The notes under the pieces were generated by a model. It was not told the DNA's origin. It worked only from the letters and a program-made list of their open reading frames with translations, and did no database searches. The position numbers and the translations under genes were made by a program. From an uncultured Alistipes sp. (GTDB lineage Bacteria > Bacteroidota > Bacteroidia > Bacteroidales > Rikenellaceae), in contig CASELE010000002.1 of assembly GCA_949288735.1 (NCBI GenBank), positions 62,001-126,000 on the forward strand: a stretch of DNA of 64,000 nt, read 5' to 3'. The stretch's first letter is position 1. Each line of letters starts with the position of its first letter. Below, piece by piece: positions 56,095-64,000 of this stretch.

Positions 56095-56589
56095 ATGACC
56101 GACTTCGCAGCCATCGATTTCGAGACCGCCAACCGCGAGCGCACGAGCGTCTGCTCGGTGGGGGTGGTCGTCGTGCGCGAAGGGCGCATCGTCGATACGC
56201 TCTACCGCCTTGTCCGCCCCTCGCCCGACTACTACAGCCGCTTCTGCACGGCGGTGCACGGGCTGACGGCCTCCGATACGGCCTCGTCTCCCCGCTTCCC
56301 CGAGGTGTGGAGCGAGGTGGCGCCCCGCCTGTCGGACCTTCCGCTCGTGGCCCACAACGCCCCCTTCGACGAGGGGTGTCTGCGGGCCTGCTTCGACTAC
56401 TACGGGATGGAGTGGCCCGGTTATCTGTTCTATTGTACCTGCCGGGCGGCGCGGCGTTATTTCGGCCGCCGTCTGCCCGACCACCGTCTGCCGACCGTCT
56501 CGGCCGCATGCGGCTATCCGCTCGAGGCGCACCACCATGCCCTGGCCGACGCCGAGGCCTGCGCACGCATCGCCCTGCGGATTCTCTGA
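56095..56589 (+). CDS. DnaQ-like 3'-5' exonuclease (DEDDh)
   Basis: 164 aa single domain. DFAAIDFETANRERTSVCSV has the Exo I Asp/Glu pair; HNAPFDEGCLRACFDYYGME is Exo II; HHHALADAEACARIALRIL is Exo III with the His and Asp. The length fits the free-standing exonuclease-domain proteins related to the epsilon proofreading subunit. It could trim DNA or RNA 3' ends. A hairpin lies between it and the mini-lipoprotein gene, so its own promoter is not clear. Confidence 0.88.
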   Translation: MTDFAAIDFETANRERTSVCSVGVVVVREGRIVDTLYRLVRPSPDYYSRFCTAVHGLTASDTASSPRFPEVWSEVAPRLSDLPLVAHNAPFDEGCLRACFDYYGMEWPGYLFYCTCRAARRYFGRRLPDHRLPTVSAACGYPLEAHHHALADAEACARIALRIL

Positions 56590-57066
56590 ACCGCCGCATC
56601 CGCGCAGGTATCCTATATTAACTATATTTATATAGGTATCGGTCCCGATACCTCTCCGCCGCTGTTCCGTGCGGGCCCTCTTCCGATGCGCGGGGTGTTC
56701 CCCGATGCGGAGACGGGACCGACGTACGGCTAAAATGGTCGTCCGGAGTTTTCGGACCGTGAGGGAGAATGCAATTTTTTTCGTGCCCTCCGCGGGCCGT
56801 CTCCGTGGCCGGAAGAGACAGCGGCGACTCCTTCGAAATATCGCGAACAGGGGTCGTAATAACAATCATACCAAATAATTGCCGTTCTGAAAGCGCCGTG
56901 TCTGCCAGCGGCCGGATCCGGCCGGAGCGGCCTTCCGTCCGGCGGAACGGAACAGGCGGCGAGGCGGTGCTCCGAAAAAAAATCCGGCGTTTTTTTGCTT
57001 TTTTCCTTGCGCCTCCTTACATTTGTTAGCAATTATTCTACTCACACAACTAAAAAGTGTTTCGTT
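56590..57066 (+). other. 477-base intergenic region upstream of tlpA
   Basis: No supported gene. It contains an AT-rich palindromic segment, with CCTATAT (56612-56618) pairing with ATATAGG (56630-56636), directly joined to GGTATCGG / CCGATACC (56635-56642 and 56645-56652). Next come GC-rich stretches with poly-T runs and finally the tlpA promoter. Composition alternates sharply, unlike nearby coding DNA. It may hold a terminator for the exonuclease and a leader or small RNA. Confidence 0.55.
56994..57025 (+). promoter_or_regulatory. Promoter of the tlpA-DUF6029-omp28 locus
   Basis: TTTG at 56994-56997 and TACATTTG at 57018-57025, 20 bases apart, preceded by T tracts. ATG of tlpA is 42 bases downstream. 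Confidence 0.75.
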
Positions 57067-57561
57067 ATGATGAAAAAACTCTTCCTGACCCTTGCCGCTC
57101 TGACGGGCCTCGTCATGGTGGCTACGGCGCAGAATCGGATGCCTAATGTCAAGATCGAGAACGAGAAAGGCGAACTGATCCAGACCGCGTCGCTCATCGA
57201 CGGCAAGACGCCCATGATCATCTCGTTCTGGTCCACGACGTGCAAGCCCTGCATCCGCGAGCTGAACGCGATCAACGATCAGCTGGTGGATTGGCTCGAT
57301 CAGGCCGATTTCCGTGTAGTGGCCGTCTCGATCGACGACAGCCGCTCGGCATCGAAGGCGAAGGCCATGGCCAGCGGCTACGGCTGGTCGGATTTCACGG
57401 TTCTCTACGACAAGAACCAGGACTTCAAGCGTGCGCTGAACGTGAACCTCGTGCCGCAGGTCTTCGTGGTGGACGGCAACGGCAACGTAGTCTATTCGCA
57501 CACGGGCTATAACCCGGGCGGCGAGGCAGAGCTGCTCAAGCAGGTGCTCAAGCTTCAGTAA
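57067..57561 (+). CDS. Secreted TlpA-type thioredoxin-like protein
   Basis: 164 aa. Signal peptide to about residue 22 (MMKKLFLTLAALTGLVMVAT), then a thioredoxin fold with the redox pair C59-x-x-C62 in FWSTTCKPCIREL and the cis-Pro in VNLVPQVFVVDGNGNVV. Probably a periplasmic disulfide reductase. The start could be the second ATG one codon on. First gene of the locus: DUF6029 follows after 21 bases and three CxxC lipoproteins after that, so a reducing partner role for those is a plausible inference. Confidence 0.9.
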   Translation: MMKKLFLTLAALTGLVMVATAQNRMPNVKIENEKGELIQTASLIDGKTPMIISFWSTTCKPCIRELNAINDQLVDWLDQADFRVVAVSIDDSRSASKAKAMASGYGWSDFTVLYDKNQDFKRALNVNLVPQVFVVDGNGNVVYSHTGYNPGGEAELLKQVLKLQ

Positions 57562-57582
57562 TCCTAAGGAGACGACCGACAG

Positions 57583-59205
57583 ATGAAATCTGCAAAACTG
57601 CTCACCCTCGCGGCGTGCACGCTCTTCGCGGGCGCCGCTTTCGCCCAGGGCGACGAGGCCGGCGACAAGAAGGGATTCCTCACCGGCAGCTTCGAGACCA
57701 ACACGACCTACTATGTGGCCGACGGCGAAGTGCCCAACTACAACGTCCCCAACGACCGCTTCGGATCGAACAACTATCTGAAGGTGGACTATATCCGTGA
57801 CAAGTTCACGGCCGGTCTGCAGCTCGAGAGCTACCTCCCGCTGCTCTATGGCTATCCGACCGATTTCGAGGGCACGGCCATCACGAACATCTACGCTTCG
57901 TGGGTCGACGACTCCTTCTCGATTACGGCGGGTTCGTTCTACGATCAGTTCGGCAGCGGTCTGCTCTTCCGTGCCTGGGAGGACCGCGCGCTGGGTCTGA
58001 ACAATGCGCTGATGGGTGCCCGCTTCACCTACAACTTCAAGAACTACCTGGCCTTCAAGGCAATCTGGGGTACGCCCCGCCTCGGCATGACCTACGATAC
58101 GGGCGTGCAGTACCGCGGTGCCGACCTGAGCCTCAACCTCTCGGAGATGTGGGGCGCGCAGAATGCCACGCTGCTGGTCGAGGGTTCGATCCTGAACCAC
58201 TACGAGGCGCTTCCGCAGTCGCTGCGCAACAGCGACATGGCCCCCAGCTCGACGGGCTTCTCGACCCGTGTGAACTACGAGGTCGGCGGCTTCATGGCCA
58301 AGGGCGAGTGGGTGGACAACGGTACGAACTACTACCAGGACGCCACCTCGGAGAGCGGCTTCAAGGGACGTCGCGGTAACGCGCAGCTCGTCGAGCTGGG
58401 CTACAGCGGCCACGGTCTGGGCCTCTTCGTCTCGGCCCGCCGTCTGGAGTGGATGTATTCGTGGGGCACGCGCAACAGCACGAGCACGACGAACGTCTTC
58501 AACTACATTCCCGCCATGACGCTGCAGTACACCTACCTGCTGACCAACCTCCATCCCTACACGCCGATGGCCGGCGACAACGGTCTGGGCGTTCCGGGCG
58601 AGCTCGGCGGCCAGGTGGATGTCTACTACAACGTGAAGCGCGGTACGGCGCTGGGCGGCCGCCGCGGCATGAAACTGCACGCCAACTTCTCGACCTACTA
58701 CGGCCTGCAGGGGAGCGGCAGCATCTTCAAGACGCGCCACATGCTCTTCCGCGACTTCAGCGCCGATATCGAGAAGCAGTGGACGCGCAACTTCAAGATG
58801 AACCTGCTCTACTCGATGCAGGAGCGCAACACCACCTACGGTACGAGCGACAATACGGAGCTCTCGCACATCATCGTGGGCGACTTCCTCTACAAGTTCA
58901 CGCCGATGTTCTCGCTGCGCCTCGAACTGCAGTACCTGACCTCGAAGGAGGGCGAGAAGGATTGGATGGCCGGCCTGCTCGAGGCGTCGTTCGCCCCGAA
59001 GTGGAGCGTCTTCGTGAGCGACATGTACAACCACGGCAGCTCGAAGCTCCACTACTACAACGCCGGCGTCAGCTTCGCCCATTCGCGTACGCGTCTGCAG
59101 CTCAGCTACGGCCGCAACCGCGAGGGTTACGTCTGCTCGGGCGGCGTATGCCGTATCCAGCCCGCCTATACGGGTGCCAACTTCGCCATGACCATCTCCT
59201 TCTAA
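57583..59205 (+). CDS. DUF6029 family protein, outer-membrane beta-barrel-like
   Basis: 540 aa. Signal peptide MKSAKLLTLAACTLFAGAAF then AQGDEAG; the mature protein is dense in alternating aromatic strands (SFETNTTYYVADGEVPNYNV, YIRDKFTAGLQLESYLPLLY) and ends in FAMTISF, a C-terminal Phe typical of outer-membrane barrels. I assign it to DUF6029 from its length and its company with TlpA and Omp28; that is recollection, not a search. Function unknown, perhaps a porin or a scaffold. In frame, no Cys pair. Confidence 0.75.
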   Translation: MKSAKLLTLAACTLFAGAAFAQGDEAGDKKGFLTGSFETNTTYYVADGEVPNYNVPNDRFGSNNYLKVDYIRDKFTAGLQLESYLPLLYGYPTDFEGTAITNIYASWVDDSFSITAGSFYDQFGSGLLFRAWEDRALGLNNALMGARFTYNFKNYLAFKAIWGTPRLGMTYDTGVQYRGADLSLNLSEMWGAQNATLLVEGSILNHYEALPQSLRNSDMAPSSTGFSTRVNYEVGGFMAKGEWVDNGTNYYQDATSESGFKGRRGNAQLVELGYSGHGLGLFVSARRLEWMYSWGTRNSTSTTNVFNYIPAMTLQYTYLLTNLHPYTPMAGDNGLGVPGELGGQVDVYYNVKRGTALGGRRGMKLHANFSTYYGLQGSGSIFKTRHMLFRDFSADIEKQWTRNFKMNLLYSMQERNTTYGTSDNTELSHIIVGDFLYKFTPMFSLRLELQYLTSKEGEKDWMAGLLEASFAPKWSVFVSDMYNHGSSKLHYYNAGVSFAHSRTRLQLSYGRNREGYVCSGGVCRIQPAYTGANFAMTISF

Positions 59206-59328
59206 CCGAAGGGGATGCGTCGGCGCGATGCAGTATTTCAGACGCTGCACCGTTATATATATAGAAAACGAAAGCGAGGCGCGCTCCGGAGCGACGCCGC
59301 TACAAACTTGCAATACAACGAAACGAAG
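59206..59328 (+). other. Spacer before the omp28-like genes with a palindrome
   Basis: 123 bases between the DUF6029 gene and the first Omp28-like gene. It holds TATATATATAG near 59255 and a GC inverted repeat (GGCG-CGCTCC-GGAGCG-ACGCC, about 59279-59298). No TAnnTTTG box is present, so the operon may continue through it. Confidence 0.4.
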
Positions 59329-60447
59329 ATGAAAAAGTATCTTATCCTCGCGCTTGCGGCCCTGACGGGCGGTGCATTCGTGGCCTGCAGCGGCAGCGAA
59401 GAGGGTGGCGGCGATCCGTCGACGGCCACCTCCATCACCCTCGCGGTCGACAAGGAGACCATCGAGGCCGACGGCGCCGATGCCGTGCGCTTCACCGTGA
59501 CGACCGATACGGGCGTGGACATTACCGGCATGCAGGGCGTGCGCATCCTGATCCCCGGCGAGCAGGGCGACGCGGACGCCGTCTTCCTCGACGGCATGGA
59601 GTACACGTCGGTGACGAACGGCCCCGTGACCTTCCAGGCCCGCTACAACGGCATGCTCTCCAACAAGGTGACCGTGACGGCACAGAACCGCGGCGAGTAC
59701 GAGAAGTACATGCGCCGTCTGCTCATCGCCGACCTGACGAGCGTGGGCTGCATCAACTGCCCCAACATGACGACGGTGCTCGAGTCGCTCGCCGAGCGCT
59801 ACCCCGACCGTCTGGAGGTGCTGACCTACCATACGGACTACGACGGTAACGTCGACCCCTTCTCGACCGAGCTGCTCAACTCCATCTACAGCGATTTCGG
59901 CATCATGGGCTTCCCCGCCGCAGTGGTCGATTTCCGCATCGGCATCAACGGCGCCAACTCCTCGCGCCTGATGCAGGAGATCGAGGCTTCGCTCTACGAC
60001 TATCCCGCCACCTGCGGCATCAAGCTCTCGTCGAGCTACGACGAAGCCAAGCAGGAGGCTACGGTCGTGGTTACGGTGGCCGGCGCCAACGAGGTGGCCT
60101 CGGAGTACACGCTGGGCTATCTGCTCGTGGCCGACAACATCGAGGCCGTGGGCGGTGCGACCCAGAAGGGCGCCGACGCCAGCTACGTGCACAACGGCGT
60201 GGTGCTGGCGGGTTCGGAATATCTGGGCGACCGTCTCGACGGCGGTCTCCAGGCCGGTGTGGAGCGCGAGCCCGTCACGATCAAGTTCAACGTGGGCGGC
60301 CACATGCAGCCCGAATACTTCGGCGTGGAGGATCTGCGCGTCGTGGCCTACGTGATGGCCAAGAACGACGACAACACCTACTACGTGAACAACGTGGCCA
60401 GCTGCGCCGTCGACGGCGGTTCGGCCGACTACGTGCTCAACGAGTAA
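59329..60447 (+). CDS. Omp28-related outer membrane lipoprotein, copy 1
   Basis: 372 aa from ATG at 59329. Lipobox Cys20 in GGAFVACSGSEEG; a bacterial Ig-like domain (about 35-118, SITLAVDKETIEADGADAVR); a thioredoxin-like domain with C141-x-x-C144 (VGCINCPNM) and a cis-Pro in GIMGFPAAVVD near residue 196; and a C-terminal beta domain ending ADYVLNE. Omp28 of Porphyromonas gingivalis is an outer-membrane antigen of unknown role. The retained CxxC suggests redox or disulfide exchange at the cell surface. Longer start at 59215 rejected for lack of signal peptide. Confidence 0.85.
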   Translation: MKKYLILALAALTGGAFVACSGSEEGGGDPSTATSITLAVDKETIEADGADAVRFTVTTDTGVDITGMQGVRILIPGEQGDADAVFLDGMEYTSVTNGPVTFQARYNGMLSNKVTVTAQNRGEYEKYMRRLLIADLTSVGCINCPNMTTVLESLAERYPDRLEVLTYHTDYDGNVDPFSTELLNSIYSDFGIMGFPAAVVDFRIGINGANSSRLMQEIEASLYDYPATCGIKLSSSYDEAKQEATVVVTVAGANEVASEYTLGYLLVADNIEAVGGATQKGADASYVHNGVVLAGSEYLGDRLDGGLQAGVEREPVTIKFNVGGHMQPEYFGVEDLRVVAYVMAKNDDNTYYVNNVASCAVDGGSADYVLNE

Positions 60448-60472
60448 CGGAAAGCTGAAAACCTGAAGGACC

Positions 60473-61603
60473 ATGAAACGTATTCTCAACAGTTTCGTTC
60501 TCTTCGCCCTGGCCGCAGGCTTCGCGGCCTGCTCGGGCTCCTCGGATTCGCCCGCCCCGTCGGGCGTGGTGACGATTTCGGCCGACAAGACCGAGATCCT
60601 GGGCAACGGCGCCGACCGCGCGCAGTTCACGGTGATGAACGGCGACGTGGACATCACGAACGACGCCTATACGCGCATCATGCTCGTCGAGCGCAACGGC
60701 GAGACGGTCAACGAGCGCCAGCAGTCGCCCATCTTCGGTACGCGCGAGGCGGGCACCTATGTCTTCGAGGCGCGCTATACGGGTTCGAACCCGGCTCTCG
60801 TCTCGCAGAACCGCGTGACGATCACGGCCACCGAGGCCGATCGTCCGGAGGAGGTCTTCTACCGCCGCATCCTGGGCCAGTACTTCACCTCGACGGGCTG
60901 CCACAACTGCCCGCAGATGATGAACACCATCCATCAGCTCGAGTCGCAGCGTCCGGAACTGGCGGAGCGTCTGGTGATCGCCTCGTTCCATACGAACATG
61001 TCGCCCTTCACCGACCCGATGCTCATCTCGGAGACCCTCTCCTACATGAACGACGTCTTCATGACGCAGGGGCTGCCGAACTTCTACCTCGACGTGGATC
61101 CCGCCATGAGCTGCTACAACACGCTGGCCTACCAGACCACGGTGGACAACCTGGAGCGGACGCTCGCGGATTATCCCGCGGCCTGCGGCGTGAAGCTGAC
61201 GTCGACCTATGACGAGGCGTCGCGCCACGGCAAGGTCGACGTGACGGTGAAGGCCTCGTTCGCCAACGAGTACCGCCTGCTCGCCTTCCTCGTCGAGGAC
61301 GGCATCGAGGGCACACCCGGCACCGCCTACGAGCAGCAGGGCGCCAACGGCACCTACATCCACGAGAACGTGGTGCGCCACTGCTTCGCCAGCTCGCTGG
61401 TGGGCGAGCGCCTCGGCATGATCGAGGCCGACGGCGAGGCTTCGCTCTCGCTCGAGTTCGACGTGAACTCCGCCTGGAAGGCCGAGAACATGCGCGTGGT
61501 GGTCTGCGTGCTCGAACCCGCCGAGGGCGGTTCGTTCCGCGGCAACAACGCCGCCACGACCGAGGGCCTGAACGATACGGTCGACTACGCCTACAACGAA
61601 TAA
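60473..61603 (+). CDS. Omp28-related outer membrane lipoprotein, copy 2
   Basis: 376 aa. Lipobox Cys20 in AAGFAACSGSSDS; Ig-like domain (about 32-120); a segment EEVFYRRILGQYFTSTGC leading to C143-x-x-C146 (STGCHNCPQMM); cis-Pro in GLPNFYLDV; C-terminal beta domain ending DYAYNE. Same architecture as copy 1, 25 bases downstream of it and 23 bases before copy 3. Paralogues differ enough in residues to bind different partners. Confidence 0.87.
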   Translation: MKRILNSFVLFALAAGFAACSGSSDSPAPSGVVTISADKTEILGNGADRAQFTVMNGDVDITNDAYTRIMLVERNGETVNERQQSPIFGTREAGTYVFEARYTGSNPALVSQNRVTITATEADRPEEVFYRRILGQYFTSTGCHNCPQMMNTIHQLESQRPELAERLVIASFHTNMSPFTDPMLISETLSYMNDVFMTQGLPNFYLDVDPAMSCYNTLAYQTTVDNLERTLADYPAACGVKLTSTYDEASRHGKVDVTVKASFANEYRLLAFLVEDGIEGTPGTAYEQQGANGTYIHENVVRHCFASSLVGERLGMIEADGEASLSLEFDVNSAWKAENMRVVVCVLEPAEGGSFRGNNAATTEGLNDTVDYAYNE

Positions 61604-61626
61604 CAACTAACAACCGTACAACGACT

Positions 61627-62715
61627 ATGAACCTGAAGCATATCATCCGCAACCTCGCCCTGCTCGCCCTGCCTCTCGCGGTGGCGACGGCCTGCGAGGG
61701 CAGCAGCAGCGGCGACACCCCCGAAGGCGAGGCCTCGCTCCTGCTCGAGGCGAGCCGCACCACGATCATGGCCAACGGCTCCGACGAGGTCACCTTCAAG
61801 GTACAGAACAGCAGCAAGGTCAACGTCTCGACGCGCGCGACCATCACGATGACCGATCCTTCGGGCGCCCAGTCGCGCCTGCAGGGGCTCCGCTTCTCGA
61901 CCGAGATTCCGGGCACCTACTCGTTCGTCGCCTCGCTCGACGGCGAGGTGTCGAATACGGTCGAGGTGTCGGTTACGGGCCTCGTCGAGGAGATCTTCTA
62001 CCGCCGTGTCTGCATGATGGAGATCACGAGCGTGAAGTGCTCGTTCTGCCCGCAGGCGGCGGAGGCGATCAAGGAGATGAAGCGCAACCGTCCGGACCGC
62101 ATCGTCTCGATGGCCTTCCACGGCGCCGGCATGGGCGAGGATCCGATGATCACGCCCGCGTCGACGGCCCTCGAGTCGCTCTTCCCCGATGCCTCGGGCG
62201 GCTATCCCTTCGTCGTCACCGACCTGCGCGCATACTCGTCGGGTACGCTGACGTCGCAGTGGTCGCAGTGGTACAACGACTCGCGCCAGCTCTATTCGGC
62301 CACGTGCGGCATCAAGCTCTCGTCGGTCTATGACGAGGCCTCGAACAGCCTGAAGATCACCACGGGCCTGAAGACCAACGCGGGCGGCAAGTACGCCATG
62401 GCGGTCTACGTGCTCGAGAACGGCCTCCTCTTCCCCGACTATCCGCAGAGCGGTGTCGACAACGGCGAGGGCTACGTGCACAACGAGGTGGTGCGGGCCA
62501 TGCTCTCGGCGTCGCCGCTGGGCGATTCGCTGGGCACGCTCGAGGCCGACGGCGAGGCCACGAAGGAGTGGACGGTCGCCCTGGACGAGGGCTGGAAGCT
62601 CGAGAACCTGGTCGTGGTGGCCTATGCGACCGACGGCATGAACTACATCAACAACGTGGTGGAGTGCCCGGCCGACGGCGGCTCGGTGGACTACGAGTAC
62701 AACACGGAGGAGTAG
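61627..62715 (+). CDS. Omp28-related outer membrane lipoprotein, copy 3
   Basis: 362 aa. Lipobox Cys23 in PLAVATACEGSSS; Ig-like domain (about 36-117); EEIFYRRVCMMEITSVKC leads to C138-x-x-C141 (KCSFCPQAA); cis-Pro in GGYPFVVTD; C-terminal beta domain ending SVDYEYNTEE. An extra Cys129 lies in FYRRVCM, absent from copies 1 and 2. Third in the tandem array, followed by a hairpin. Confidence 0.86.
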   Translation: MNLKHIIRNLALLALPLAVATACEGSSSGDTPEGEASLLLEASRTTIMANGSDEVTFKVQNSSKVNVSTRATITMTDPSGAQSRLQGLRFSTEIPGTYSFVASLDGEVSNTVEVSVTGLVEEIFYRRVCMMEITSVKCSFCPQAAEAIKEMKRNRPDRIVSMAFHGAGMGEDPMITPASTALESLFPDASGGYPFVVTDLRAYSSGTLTSQWSQWYNDSRQLYSATCGIKLSSVYDEASNSLKITTGLKTNAGGKYAMAVYVLENGLLFPDYPQSGVDNGEGYVHNEVVRAMLSASPLGDSLGTLEADGEATKEWTVALDEGWKLENLVVVAYATDGMNYINNVVECPADGGSVDYEYNTEE

Positions 62716-62722
62716 AGCGTCG

Positions 62723-62754
62723 GCCGGCGTGCGGCCTCCGGGCCGCATGCCGGC
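62723..62754 (+). terminator. 14-bp hairpin with UCCG loop after copy 3
   Basis: Arms 62723-62736 and 62741-62754 pair with one G-U and a UCCG tetraloop, 8 bases past the stop of copy 3. No T tract. It could limit read-through into the next lipoprotein gene. Confidence 0.65.
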
Positions 62755-62830
62755 GGGCGGTCATCCCGATAAACACAAACCAAACCAAACCAACTAACTT
62801 TCTTTTTACACTCTTAACCAATTGTACGCT

Positions 62831-64000
62831 ATGAAAAGCTTTTTCAAGTGGCTTCCGGTCCTCGCGGCGTGCGCCGCGCTGACCGCGTCGTGCTCGAAGG
62901 ACGATCCTCAGCCCGGTCCGGGCGGTGAGGATGAGAAGGAGTACCTTACCGAGGCGAACGCCCTGACGGCCGAGGGTGCCAACATCAAACTCGACCTGAC
63001 GGACTACACGACCTTCGAGTGGACCATCGTCCCCAACTCGGAGTGCCTCTCGTACCGTTGCGAGATCATGATGGCCGACCGTTTCGAAAACGACCTCTGG
63101 GAGCAGCAGAAGGAGCGTCCCGATCTCACCGCCACGGACTATGCCAAGGAGCGCATGTTCGCCACCGACGGTTCGGGCGCCGGCACGTGGAACGGCGAGC
63201 GCGCCTTCTCGTCGAGCGAGACCATCTTCCAGCAGGCCGTCCTCTTCCCCGACACGGAGTACTACATCATGGTGTGGGGCTGTCTGACGCCCGACGGTGA
63301 GAACCCCTCGGAGTACACGCAGCTGCTCGTCCGCACGGCCGATCCCGGCGAACTGGTGGGCAGCCCCCGCGTCCAGGTCGAGGGTGTGGTGAACTACCGT
63401 GCCTCGCAGGGTGTCCTCATCCCGAACGAGGATGCCGCCTACTTCAACATGATGACGCTGCCCGGCGCCCACGTGCGCGAGTTCCTCGAGGTCTTCAGCG
63501 AGGAGAAGCTCTGCAACGTGATCAGCTCGTTCGCCGGCTCGCCCATCTCGATCGAGAACTGCACCGTCGACCCCGATTTCGGCAACGTCCTCACCTATCG
63601 TGACCAGGCGCTGAACTGGGGCTTCGATGCCGACTCCAGCAACGAGATCGCGACGGTCGGCGTGGCCCGCGACGTGAACATGAAGATGTATCCCGTGCCC
63701 GCCATCGCCTACTACAAGCTCAAGGAGAAGGATCCCAATGCGGTTCCCCCCTCGTACGAGTACACCTTCGGCGACATCTCGGCCTATGCCGTGCGGTTCC
63801 GTCTGGAGTTCGACCCCGCAACGACGGCCAACGTCTACTACAGCCTCCAGCCCAACACGGCGGGCGTGCCCGTCAACGCCGCAGACCTTATCCAGAACGG
63901 CGGCTGGGTCGTAGGTCCCGACACCTTCGATCAGTTCCAGTACATCTCCCCGGGCGTGCACAACTACATGTACGTATCGGCGCGTAACTTCCAGGCCGAC
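62831..64000 (+). CDS. Lipoprotein of unknown function, 3' end cut by window
   Basis: At least 390 aa with no stop before the window end. Lipobox in ALTASCSKDDPQ after MKSFFKWLPVLAACAALTAS; a spacer rich in Gly, Pro, Asp and Glu; then a beta-rich region (EANALTAEGANIKLDLTDYT, TTFEWTIVPNSECLSYRCEI) that reads like fibronectin-type or Ig-like modules with PDTEYYIMVWG. No CxxC in a thioredoxin context. It lies 115 bases after the Omp28-like array, behind a hairpin and a CAAAC-repeat leader, and may be a further surface component of the same locus. Confidence 0.78.
   Translation, partial: MKSFFKWLPVLAACAALTASCSKDDPQPGPGGEDEKEYLTEANALTAEGANIKLDLTDYTTFEWTIVPNSECLSYRCEIMMADRFENDLWEQQKERPDLTATDYAKERMFATDGSGAGTWNGERAFSSSETIFQQAVLFPDTEYYIMVWGCLTPDGENPSEYTQLLVRTADPGELVGSPRVQVEGVVNYRASQGVLIPNEDAAYFNMMTLPGAHVREFLEVFSEEKLCNVISSFAGSPISIENCTVDPDFGNVLTYRDQALNWGFDADSSNEIATVGVARDVNMKMYPVPAIAYYKLKEKDPNAVPPSYEYTFGDISAYAVRFRLEFDPATTANVYYSLQPNTAGVPVNAADLIQNGGWVVGPDTFDQFQYISPGVHNYMYVSARNFQAD

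Noticed and set aside
56618-56869. Short minus-strand frame in the pre-tlpA region
   Set aside because: Lacks a promoter-start pairing and a credible composition.
56866-60657. 1263-codon open frame antisense to the TlpA/DUF6029/Omp28 genes
   Set aside because: Antisense shadow; composition (Val/Arg/His/Glu) is typical of reverse-complement frames, and the plus-strand genes have signal peptides and motifs.
60780-60795. GGTTCGAACC, resembling a tRNA T-loop
   Set aside because: Lies inside an Omp28-like coding sequence (GSNPALV) and no acceptor or anticodon stem surrounds it. No tRNA was found in the window.
62648-63961. 437-codon minus-strand frame at the window end
   Set aside because: Shadow of the plus-strand lipoprotein, which has a clear lipobox and runs open to the window edge.

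Overview
The window looks like a stretch of a GC-rich Bacteroidales chromosome, most probably an Alistipes-like (Rikenellaceae) gut bacterium. Three things point there. Transcription units start at Bacteroidetes-type promoters (TAnnTTTG at -7, sometimes TTTG about 20 bases upstream) rather than sigma70 boxes. The str, S10, spc and alpha ribosomal operons are fused in the Bacteroidetes order (rpsL-rpsG-fusA-rpsJ-rplC..., no tuf). The accessory genes are Bacteroidetes families (DUF3098, DUF6029, Omp28, BACON-like domains, plug-like proteins). The genus is an inference from memory of the families, not a database result. I saw no rRNA, tRNA, CRISPR array, insertion sequence or phage gene.

Layout. 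1-6613 (minus): the 5' end of a glycogen/starch synthase, then a cell-envelope and tRNA-modification operon read yfhO-ftsX-DUF3098-uppP-truB-queA. 6717-9098 (plus): a long-chain polyprenyl diphosphate synthase and an MFS sugar transporter. 9187-12049 (minus): a Rel/SpoT homologue with a degenerate hydrolase site, and a GNAT acetyltransferase. 12107-12781 (plus): a hemolysin III-family protein. 12797-20581 (minus): menA, a methyltransferase, xseB, xseA, a small secreted plug/TonB-like protein, prfA and leuS.

21029-39676 (plus) is the ribosomal protein supercluster, from rpsL to rplQ, including fusA, secY, map, infA and rpoA. It is unusual in being broken between rpsN and rpsH by 663 bases with no convincing gene, carrying a 13-bp hairpin at one end and a fresh promoter at the other. 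SecY has an extra hydrophobic N-terminus and L17 a histone-like tail.

39900-43512 (minus): lysS, a metallophosphoesterase and tpiA. 43682-47090 (plus): two tandem paralogous lipoproteins joining BACON-like domains to TRGH-type DNA/RNA nucleases. 47168-52592 (minus): a PAP2 phosphatase, an MBOAT acyltransferase, an SGNH hydrolase, a zinc metallopeptidase and a short-chain dehydrogenase. 52766-56589 (plus): a LolC/E-type permease, menG/ubiE, two small exported proteins, a Cys-rich mini-lipoprotein and a DnaQ-like exonuclease.

57067-64000 (plus) is the most interesting accessory locus: a TlpA-type thioredoxin, a DUF6029 beta-barrel-like protein, three tandem Omp28-type lipoproteins each keeping a CxxC in a thioredoxin-like domain, and a further lipoprotein cut by the window end. 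I read it as a candidate envelope or surface thiol-redox system. menA and menG both serve menaquinone synthesis, and the prenyl synthase could supply its side chain; uppP recycles the lipid carrier for cell-wall synthesis.
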